Shown here: piece after piece, positions 20,585-31,200 of the stretch | How positions within the stretch are numbered: the stretch's first letter is position 1 | Layout: the number at the start of each line of letters is the position of its first letter | From: Limnomonas spitsbergensis | Lineage: Eukaryota > Chlorophyta > Chlorophyceae > Chlamydomonadales | Assembly (NCBI GenBank): GCA_037349105.1 | Contig: JAYJMM010000123.1 | Span: 2,480,001-2,544,000 of the forward strand | Length of the DNA: 64,000 bases | Reading direction: 5' to 3' | Made by a program: the position numbers and the translations under genes | Notes under the pieces: model-generated | The model's database searches: none | The model's input: the letters and a program-made list of their open reading frames with translations, nothing else | Told to the model about the DNA's origin: nothing

Positions 20585-23500
20585 TTACAACTCATCCTTC
20601 CTTCCAAACCAGCCCATGACCATGGCCTCGATCTCTTGGTTGCTCATGCCCCGATCCTTCATCACGCGGAACGCCTGCAGGCCACACACCAGGATGATGG
20701 CCAGGAGGATGATGACGCCTTGCATGTGCCTGCGGGGGAAGGGTCAGCACGGTCAGAGGGCTCACAGCGATCGAGGTATGGAAGGCCCAGGGCCTGGCAA
20801 CCTCGGGAGTTCTACAAGTGAGCGGGAGTCGGGCATACTGCACATTCATTTATTTCTCAAACCAGAAAATTTGCGTAATCTCAGGCAGAGGGAGATGCTC
20901 CTGGTTGCTCTATACGTCTCCACCCCGTCCCCATCCTCCTCATTCAACCGCCGTGCCACAGTGCCTTGCTGCCGTGCCGTGCCTTCCTGCCGTGCGGTGC
21001 CACAGTGCCGTGCCTTGCTGCCGTGCGGTGCCGCAGCACCCAGGTCCCCTGCTTACCCCCACAACCTTACCCCCCCCTTCATCCCCTGCCCAGTAGCCAC
21101 CCTCCACACACACCTGGCCCACTCCGGCACCTTCCTCCCCTCGCGCTGATACGCCGCCCTGACGCTGGCCTTGCTGATGTCCGTGATGCGGGCGCTCGCG
21201 TCTGCCGACACGGACACCACGTGCTTGCAGTTGTGAGAGAAGGCGATGCCTGTGGCAAACACCATGTGCGCATTGAGCAGCTTACGTACGAGCGTGGTGC
21301 TGGCATTGGCCGTCGCAACCTGCAGGTGGTGGGGGGAGGGGGCCGTGGGTAGTGGAGGGGGGGCACAGAGGGAGGGCACAGAGGGGGGGCACAGAGGGAG
21401 GGCAGCATCAGGGGTGTGGTCGTAAGTGTAGATCTCAAGTAATTCAAGGTACATGTGACATCAGATTGCGCTGGGGCAGGAGAGCGGTGGGTAAAAGTCT
21501 GCGTCGGTAGCAGAAGCATGCGGGGAGGGAGGATGACGGAAAGTTGGGGTGGAAAAACGGAGGGACAAGTCGAAAATCTGAGGAAACAATCCAGGCGCAG
21601 CTTCATCAGCACAAGAAAGGGCGAGCGTGTGGAGGGCAGCATGGGGGGGCAGGTAGGTGTCAGGGCATGAGGGGCTCAAGCTCGCATGCTCCCCACCCAA
21701 ATCCCACAAGTCAAGCCCCACCCCACGCATATCTCTAGGTGGGGCCTGGACCATATCCCCAGGGTCCCGCCCCGTGCCGCCCTCATCCCCAGGATCTAAT
21801 CCCTGCCCCTTAGAAGCCCCAGGGCCCCGCCCCGCCAGAATTCAAAGGGTTTATAACCCTGCCTCAACCAAATTCCCAGGGTTTATCCCCCCCCCCAAAA
21901 TACTATTGTAGCCCAGGGCCCAGGCTCCAGCCCCACCCGAATTCCTAGGGTTCAACCCCAGCCCCGACCACATCCCCAGGTTCCAGCCTTTGCCCCACTT
22001 CAACCCCAGGGTCCACCCCTTGCTCCATTGACCAGTATTTCTCCACTACTCCGCTCCATTGACCCCCCGGTATCTCACCACTACTCCGCCCATTGACCCC
22101 CCGGTATCTCACCACTACTCCGCCCATTGACGTGCCGCAGGCGAGCAGCTCCCCGTCTCTGCTGACATCAAAGCAGGTGCAAGGGTGGTCCGACACCTTT
22201 TTGCAGGCGACCAACGTCGGCAGGCCGGCGGCGGGCGACGACGGTTCCGGAGCCGTGGTGGCGGCGTCGGCGGCCGCGCCTGAAGCAGCCGGGCGCTGCA
22301 AGGCTGCGATTCCTCCCCACCGCGCGATGTGCCCGCCCGACTGTGGCGTGTTGAGCAGCGTCAGGAGGTCGCCGGTGCCGTCCCGCGCAAAACGCAGCTT
22401 GGAGATCTGGACCCGCTCCGTGCCTGAGTCATGTGGCAGGGTCTAAGGGTTCAGGGTGCCACAGGTCACAGGGGAGATAGGGAGGCGTGCGGGGATAATA
22501 GGGACAACATTGTAACAAAATATAAATGAGATATTTACCAGTAATGGTGAAACAATATGACTTCCTCCCCTTGCCAGGAAAGGAACTCCTCAGGCACCGC
22601 CATAGTGCCCCCCCGATCATGATGCGACCCCGTAACAACACATTTGCATTTCCAATTTTCCACATGCATAGATTTCTTTCGCGCACCTGACGGCAGCCGC
22701 TGAACTGACGTCTTGCCCTCGCTGCTGAGGAGGATAGTGCGCTCCAACTTCTGCTTCACTGCAAACGGTAGAATTACGGACGTGAAAGATCGTGCAGGCA
22801 GACAGCCAAGAGTCCAGTAACCAGTAGCTAAATGATGTGCCGCACTTCAGTTCAAGCTCACGACAGTTTGGGTTCTACATTTCAGCCAAACCCTATCCCG
22901 CCTGCCAAAGCTTCCATTTCCTAGGCACTCATTCTGCCCCTTTGCCCCCCCTATCTCTCTTTCCGTCCCTATGCCCCCGCTCTCACACTTTCCCGGCTCC
23001 ATCCGGAACATCTGGCGGTTTCTCTCCCAGTCCCAGACCTCGCACGTCCCGTTGTCCAAAGTCACCGCTATCAAGTGCGAGCCCCGGCTGGATGCATGAG
23101 CCGCCTGCGCGCCTCCCGCTGCCGCTGCCGCCGCGTCCGCCCCACTCAGGAGGCTGAAGTCAATGTCTCTGATGGCGTCTGCAAGCTTCTTGTCACCGCT
23201 GCGCATGGCCAGCCGACGGGAACAAAACATGTTATCTTATTGAGATGGTACTGCTTGTCAGTAGGGTTTAGGGACAGCGCAAAGAGCAAGTTTACAATCA
23301 CAAAAATATGAAGGCCTCTGCACAGTGGCCTAGACCCTTGACCTTAGCCCTAAACGACACAGGACCAGATGGGGACTGTCACGAGTCAGAAGAAACAAAA
23401 CCGCCCCGAAGGTTTCCGATTAAAGATTTGAATACCCTAAACCCTGTCATTGACTCATGGCAGCCAACACCGACCTGAGGGGGCTTAGGCTTCAGTGTTA

Positions 23501-24993
23501 AGGGTAAACAAAGCCACACTTTCCTAACTCATGACAGGCAGCACCGACCTGAGGCTGAACTTGGGCTTCATGGAGGGCCACTCATACACATGCAGCTCGC
23601 CGCTGTCAAACCCAATGGCAAGGTGGCTGCTGCCCGGCCTGAAGCTGAAGCACTTGACCTCGCCCTTGACCTCTGACAACCGCTCCTGCAGATCTCCTGC
23701 GACCGGTGGGGTGCATGGCACAAAGCCAACGGGTGGCGAAGTGGCATTTGCATGGGGCGGGGAAAATAATGCCAGTGGTTGAAGTAAGATGTGGATACCA
23801 ATGTTGAGTGAAAGTTTGAATAGATGATGATACCTCCTACAAAAGTTCCTTTGATTTACGCAGGCAGGTTCTTTGCGCTGGCCATGCAAATGGCTCCCCA
23901 TGCATGACCCAGCACACATGCAACCTGCAAACGCACCGGTCATCTCTGTGAATTTTGGCACCTTGCCCCGTGCGTCCAAGTCCAGCCTCTTAATGCCCCC
24001 TTGTCCCATGGCAAACACGATAGACTTGTTGTTCGGAGTGACGGCAAGTCTGTGCATGCAGGACAGCATGGATTTTTATTAAGGATTGTGATATTTGATG
24101 CATGGCCAAACACGATGGACTTGCTGTTTGGAGTGATGGCCACTATGCGCATGTGGGGCAGCATGTGCCTGCACTCTCAAATCAAGCGAATGAATACAGC
24201 TGTTCCGGGTGTTGTTCAGCAAGCTTCAGCTTAGGCTGCTTGAGATGGGGCACAGGAGAGGTTAAGGGGTTGTACCTACCCACCTCACAATTAAGGCACA
24301 ATATGGCACAATTAGCCCAGGGCACACCAAGCCCATTGGCAGCATATGCCTCCCTGGTCAGGTCATGAGAGGGCAGGCTGATAGGGCCAGATCTTATGCT
24401 GCCGTGACCAACGCTAGAAAGAGGTTGCTGACATATTTAATTTCTGATTTTTTTTTGCACAAGCGATCAGCCAATAGGTACATTGGTTGTCCCGGGTCCA
24501 ACTTGAGGGTCCCATGTAGGTCATGTCCCATGGGTCCGACGTGCAGGAGGTGCCCCATGCAGGTCATGTCCCTGGCTTCAGCTCTAACAGGTGGGGTCTC
24601 TGCTTTGAAATGACGCATCATGGAAACGTTGCCATGACCGACCTCATGGGACAATTGTCTCCGAAATGGAACTCCGCAACTTGATCGGTCAGCTGACCGC
24701 TGATGACGTTCGCGCAGACGAGCCTGCGAAATTATTTGCCATGCACTTTCATTAAAGCGACCAAGATTGCATGTCATCGAAGAGCATGCCATGCCGGTCG
24801 CTTATAACTTCTGCACTGTGGGGACCTGCAGGGCGGGCATGACGAGCTGCCCAGGTGTACGTGAGCCGAACACCTGCCTGTTCTTGATGCCCATCCCTCC
24901 ACCCCCGCTGATGTAGATCGTGTCGCCCTCGGGCCAGCTAAGCCCATAGATCGGCATCCCATATTTGAAAGACCTGCCTTGGACCTTGGCCAT
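20585..24993 (-). CDS. SEC12: SEC12/PREB-type guanine nucleotide exchange factor for SAR1
   Basis: Exons (minus strand): 24993-24878, 24723-24643, 24049-23937, 23696-23549, 23198-22987, 22758-22687, 22423-22113, 21319-21114, 20729-20585. They join in one frame to 467 residues. SEC12 is an ER membrane protein that loads GTP on SAR1 to start COPII budding. Visible here: the N-terminal glycine loop SGGGGMGIKN (residues 29-38), which in yeast Sec12 is the potassium-binding K loop; the GDNCPMRLAVTPN block; WD-like blades (FDVSRDGELLACGTS, FSHNCKHVVSVSADASARI); one membrane helix (about 424-440); and a short tail ending in KDEL, fitting a type II protein with a lumenal C-terminus. The first intron appears to use a GC donor (AACAG|GCAGGT), because the GT three codons on breaks the frame. 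It is divergent from the PGP synthase gene. Confidence 0.93.
22035..22125 (-). repeat. Tandem copies of the exon-end/donor junction of SEC12 exon 7
   Basis: The exon end and donor (TCAATGGGCGGAGTAGTG then GTGAGATACC on the minus strand) are followed by two further ~32-bp copies. The first keeps the GTGAGA donor; the last is mutated. Confidence 0.85.
24102..24166 (-). pseudogene. Decayed copy of the start of SEC12 exon 3
   Basis: About 98 bp upstream of the true exon, the minus strand reads MRIVAITPNSKSIVFG. The real exon reads RLAVTPNNKSIVFA. The copy soon loses the frame, and the true exon alone keeps the phase. Confidence 0.8.
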
Positions 24994-25227
24994 TTGAACG
25001 AGCGGCAGCAGCGGCTAAATGTAGTGATGTTTACGAGTAATGCCGTCTGCCTGTCTGCCTGTCTGTCGATTGTCTCGACACCTTCGACATTTCCGACCCT
25101 GGCATCGACCCTGGGTTTTTGAAAGGCCCCAAACCTTGTGACACGAGGGTGGGCGGGCATTCCGCCTTATCACAGCCAAGGTTGGGCCAGTTGCGCAGGC
25201 AACTCACATCAGGCATCCTACTGCACG
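24994..25227. promoter_or_regulatory. Probable bidirectional promoter between SEC12 and PGP synthase
   Basis: Only 234 bp separate the two start codons, which point away from each other. The interval holds a short CTGTCTGCCTGTC repeat. I see no clear TATA box on either strand. Confidence 0.6.
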
Positions 25228-28200
25228 ATGGCCACGCGAACCTTCATAAACGCGCTGCGTCCCTCCCTCCTGGCGAGCAAGACGCGCTTTGCGTCCACGT
25301 CACTGCAACATCTCCAGCTGCACCACGTCAATGGCCTGCACATCAAGCATGCTCTCCAAGACGCTTCTCTAGGAGGATCCGAAGGGCATGGATCTCCAAG
25401 CAGCAGCAGCGGTGGCGCTCCGGTAGGTGTGTCTGTGCGCGCCATGCGCCATGCGATTGGCAGACACGGCACATTGGCCTAATAGCCCGCAGTGCATGAT
25501 CCATGATACCATAATCCCCTTTATTCATGCATGGCATTGTCCAGATTTTTCTCACACTCGCACTGGGTGTCGGTCTAACTGCAGCGGGTAGCGCGACACC
25601 GCACTGGTTTGTTTACCTTTCTCTGTACCAAGTGCACCCTGGTTTCAACCGCCCAGTGGACCAGTCTGAAAAGGCTACTGGGCGGTTGCATTAATACTGT
25701 ACTGTTGGATGCATGGCAGCATTCTGGGTTTGTGCCCCAATCCATGAGATGAGCGTCTAAGAGCAGCTGTGAATGCGACACCAACGTCTCAGCAGTCAAA
25801 ACTGCAGGCGGGCACTCAGCTCTCCACCCTCGTGCACCCAATGCTGGGCCCACTGAGGGTTCATCGTCATTTTAAGTTCAATGCATATAACCCCAATCAG
25901 TTTTCGAAAGGTCGGGCAGTACAAACATAGAAAACATAAGTTTTGTTCAGCAGGGGATCCTCTGCTCGACCCCCAACAGATTCACAACTAAAGGAAACAC
26001 ATCTGTGTCCAGCTACGGGTAAGCCATGTAATTCAGGGGCATGCAGCTCTAGATGTCGATGATGCACAGTGGGGACGTAGGCCCGGATCTCTCGTCTATA
26101 AGAGCTTTGCGTGCTCCTTTTGTTGTGCACCCTGTAACACTCGTATGCGTGTTGATTGTCTTGATGTCGGGGTTTGTGTGTGTTTCCCCATCCCCCATGC
26201 AGGCAGTCACAGCACCCACCATGCCCATCCCTCCCTCCCCAGCATCTTATCGCGATACTCGCCATGCTGTGCATGATTTACTTGAAGTGTGTTGAAGTGT
26301 GTTGTAGTGTGTTGATGTCTGCTGCCTTTTCCCCTGACAGGTCATCACGATACCCACCATGCCGTACATTAAGTACTTGAAGTGTGTAGAAGAGTGTTGA
26401 AGTGTGTTGATGTGCGCTGCCTATTCTTCCCAACAGGTCATCACGATACCCACCATGCTCACCCTAGCGCGTGTTGCCGCTATACCCGTCCTCGTCGCCG
26501 GTAGGTCCTGGGTCGCTGGATGTATAGCTGCCCACCCAAACCCTAAACCCTAAACCCTCATCAATCTCTGCAAGGCCCTCTTTAACCCTCTTAACCCCTG
26601 TGAGCCCCTCTAAACCCTCATCAATCTCTGCAAGGCCCTCTTTAACCCTCTTAACCCCAGTAAGCCCCTCTTAACCCTCATCAATCTCTGCAAGGCCCTC
26701 TTTAACCCTCTTAACCCCTGTAAGCCCCTCTAAACCCTCATCAATCTCTGCAAGGCCCTCTTTAACCCTCTTAACCCCTGTAAGCCCCTCTTAACCCTCA
26801 TCAACCTCTGCAAGGCCCTCTTTAACCCTCTTAATCCCTGTAAGCCCCTCTAAACCCTCATCAACCTCTGTAAGGCCCTCTTTAACCCTCTTAACCCCTG
26901 TAAGCCCCTCTGAACCCTTATCAATCTCTGCAAGGCCCTCTTTAACCTTCCTAACCCCAGTAAGCCCCTCTAAACCCTCATCAATCTCTGCAAGGCCCTC
27001 TTTAACCCTCTTTACCCCTGTAAGCCCCTCTTAACCCTCATCAATCTCTGCAAGGCCCTCTATAACCCTCTTAACCCCAGTAAGCCCCTCTTAACCCTCA
27101 TCAATCTCTGCAAGGCCCTCTTTAACCCTCTTAACCCCTGTAAGCCCCTCTTAACCCTCATCAACCTCTGCAATACCCTCTTCACCCTTTCAACCCCTGT
27201 AAGCCCCTCTGAACCCCTGTAAGCCCTTCTAAGCCCCTCTTGGACATTGGAATACTACAAACTGTATTGCTCATACAAGAGTGACCATGGGGTAAAGTAT
27301 GGTTAAGAGGGTTCTTCTTAAAAAGAGGAGAAATCTCTATCAGCCCCTTCAAGTCCCGCCATGCCCTTTTTACCCTTCTCAACCCCTCTAAGCCCCTCAT
27401 AACTCCTCTACCTCTTAAGCCCCTTTAGGCCCCTTATCACCCCACAGCAGCTTGAGAAAAACTGCGCCGCAGCAGCAGCCTCAAGTTTTTATTTCAAACT
27501 TGCTGGCAGCTCTCCTGAGACCTCAACAATTTCTTCGCCCTGCCCCCTGCGCCAGTATCCCCCCCCGGCTTTAAGTCCACCTTTGGCAGGCCGCCCCGCG
27601 GCCATGGAAGGCTCGGTTGGGACCAAACCTCGGCCAGCCTTCGACTGGTGGCCAAAGCAGCATGGCTGGGCACAGACGGGGCCCGAGGCCCGGGTGTAGC
27701 TGACATGAAGCTGACTGATGAAAAAAGAAACACTGCCGTGCGCCCGGCTTCAAGACCACCATGAGCACAGCAACATGCAGCAGGCAGATTTTGCCCTCTG
27801 TCGTCTGCTGATTTTGCCTTCCTATGTAAATACGCACTTTGTTTGCTGATCTGCGCTTGCAGGCTCGTGCTGCGATCCCCCGGCCGGCATGTGCACCGGC
27901 AAAACCTAACTACCCCTCTGTGTATAAACATCTGATTTCTGACCTGTGCCCTCAGGCTGGTGCCAAACGTCCCTCGGCCGGCGCGCAGAACATCTCTATA
28001 AATAACAAAAAATCCTGATACCACAACTGTGTCTGATAGCTCGCTTGTCAATCTGCCCCCCCCCCCTGCAGGCTGGTACTGGACATCTTCCTGGTCAACC
28101 CCATGCTGTACAACACTTTTCCTGGCAGCAGCATTCACAGACTGGCTGGATGGCTACCTTGCACGGAAAATGGTGTGCTGAGCGGCTAGTTTGAAGGGCT

Positions 28201-31200
28201 GAATAAGGCTGTGTGTGTGTTTTAGGTTACGGAAAACGGCGCGGGCTGGAGCCCTAGGGAGCATCACCCACCTAACAAGGTGTGGTTTTGCAGCTGAATC
28301 CTCCTACAAATAGGGGACCCATTTGCGTTGTCTCTTTGAGCCTGTTGGACAGCCTGTTGGATCGTGGCTTCCCTTGATATTATTTCGTGATTTAGGCGCA
28401 CTTCAATCTTATGTTGGAGCACTTGAAGCAGGGTGGGTTGTGCACGCATGCGTTGAAACTACTGGGTCTACTACTGCATGCCTCCCGTAGATGTTCCCAG
28501 TTGCCCACCCACCTGGCTGCCACAGACTGGCGGCACTGATTGTTTTAATCAATACCTGAAGGAGTTTATTATTAGATGAAGCAATTGTCGTCCGGAGCAA
28601 CGGGGGAAATACGCGTTCACGTTCACAGGGATCAAGGCTTACATGGATTAGGGTTTAAAGGGACAATGGCACAGGGCCTTTCAGGGGAAAGGGCCTACAG
28701 GTTTAGGGCTCTTGACAGCCGTGTCAGCAGTGCCTTGGCCATATTCGATCCGGTCTGACAGCAGAAGCGAAAACGAACTATGCAAGCATAGGCTGCACAG
28801 CTGTTTTGCGTTGCCTAGGTTGTTGCTGTTTTTGTCGCCTGTCCATATTGCATGCCGCTGCTGCTGCCCTTGCTATTGTATGACTAGGGGCACCGGGAGA
28901 GTGAAGAGCTGTGAGGAATAATGTCTGTCAGTTCCATAGACTGCCCATCTGGCAGCCCCCCACCCCTGAAACCGGCCCCCAAACAGGCCCCAGGCAGGCG
29001 CCAGGCACGCCCTGGGGAGAAACCCGGGCAGCCCCTAGACTGGCCTTACGCATCTCCCCCAGGAAGGCCTCGAGATACCCTCACCACCTGCCTTGACACA
29101 CACTCTTTTCCACGTTGGATATGATCCTGGGCCAAGGTCACTCACCCACGCCTCTCCCCCTTGACAACAGCAGAGACTGAATGATGTGTTCAACGCATTT
29201 CTGGAGACCAGAATAGCCCCCTGCACCCCTTCCTCCTGCCTCTGTGCTGCACTGCTGTTTTCTACATTTGGCGTTTTGCTGGAGACCAAGGCGCCCCCTG
29301 CGCTCCTCTCTCCCCCTTTGAAATGCATTAATCTTGTCTTCATTCTGTGCTTTCTGAATAGCACATCCTACTTCCTTCGACCCTTTCCCCACCCCCCTCC
29401 TCAGTGCAGAAACTTTGCTCTGGATTCGGCCCCTCCCAGGACAATGAAACTGCTCCTCGGCCCCTCCTCTTCCACCACCACCCCAGTCTTCACAATTCAG
29501 AAATTGTGCTCTGCATTTGGCAATTTCTTGAACACCAAAACTGCCCTCCCCCCCCCTTCCTCCACCACCCCTCCCTGTGTGATTCAGAAACTGTAATCTG
29601 CATTCGGCACCCTCCCAGGACACCAAAACTGCCCTCCTCCCCCCTTCCTCCACCACCTCAACCTGTGCATTTCAGAAACTGTTCTCTACATTCAGCACCC
29701 TCCCAGAACACCAAAACTGCCCTCCCCCCCCCCTTCCTCCACCACCCCTCCCTGTGTGATTCAGAAACTGTAATCTGCATTCAGCACCCTCCCAGAACAC
29801 CAAAACTGCCCTCCCCCCCCCCTTCCTCCACCACCTCAACCTGTGTGATTCAGAAACTGTACTCTGCATTTGGGGCCTTCCTGGATCCGGTGGCGGACAA
29901 GCTCATGGTGGCGGCAGTGCTGGTGTTGCTGTGCACGGAGCCCATCACTGTGGGGCCGCTTGCAGGCAACACATGGCTGATGCCTTGCGCGACGCTGGGT
30001 GAGCATTTGGGGGGAAGGGGAGACCTTGAATTCATGGTGGGGGCAGAGGTGGTGCTGCTGCGCATGGATGCCATCTTTATAGGACCGCTTGGGGGCTACA
30101 GCTGCAACACCAGTGGTTATTTTAGCCGGTACTGGGTATAACTCGTAGTGAGAACGGTGTCAAATAATTAGTGGTTTGTGAGTCGAGCGCAGTCACTTGT
30201 TACCGGAAATATCCCGAAAACAAGCAAAATGTTGTGAGAATCAAGGAATTCTTCCGTCTTCAGCGCTTCTTGGGGGGGTCAGTGCCGTACATCGGTGGCC
30301 ATAATCACTAGAAGAATCACGGGTCAACACATGGCTGATGCCTTACGCGGCGCCTGGGTTGGGGGGTGATAGGGGAAAGCAGATCTTGAATTGATGGTGG
30401 CGGCAATACTGGTGGTGTTGGGTAGGTAAGCCGTGTTAATGAGACTGCTTGGGGGCAGCACGTGCCTGATGCCTATCACCATGCTGGTTGAGGACGTTAC
30501 ACAGACCCTGTAGGCATGGCGCATGGTATGGCTTGATTTGTGTATGCTCAGGCCAGCCCTCCAGTCTCGCCCGATCAATGCAGCAATGAAGCAAGCTACC
30601 TCGGACACCTGGTCCATTTTCGCCCTCCGTCCTGGCTCCAGAACCAGTGCCCAAACCCTGCATGCTGGACCCTGAACCTTGCTTGCTTGCTCCTGTACCC
30701 TATCCGATGATCCTGGGGCTTTAGATTCTCTTGGCTGGCACTTCTGAACCCCTAGTCTTTAAACCCACTGTTGCTGTCGTCAGCGGGTGGCCCAACACAT
30801 ACGGCCATGAGTCCTTGCGCAGCTTTCCATGAAATCCACCGGAACTCTACAAAGTTCCAGTTATGCAGTTTAATATCGGTTCTCGGGTTATATTTGATTA
30901 ATAATATTAAATATTGGTAGCAAAGCGAATTGGAAGTCAATTGTGTTAGTATTACTGACCTACCGGTGCCGTACTGATGACCATTAAATGTATTACAATG
31001 CATCATGCATAACTGGATGTAAAAGTATTCAAATAATGACTGCTTTGCAGCTATCATCGGACGTGAGATCACCATGTCGGCGCTGCGGGAGTGGGCGGCG
31101 ACCATGGGGCCTGCCGCCAGGGGGGCTGTAGCGGTCAGCTCGTGGGGGAAGTGGAAGACGGCATGCCAGGTGGGGACCAGTAGGTAGATAGGCTGTAGCT

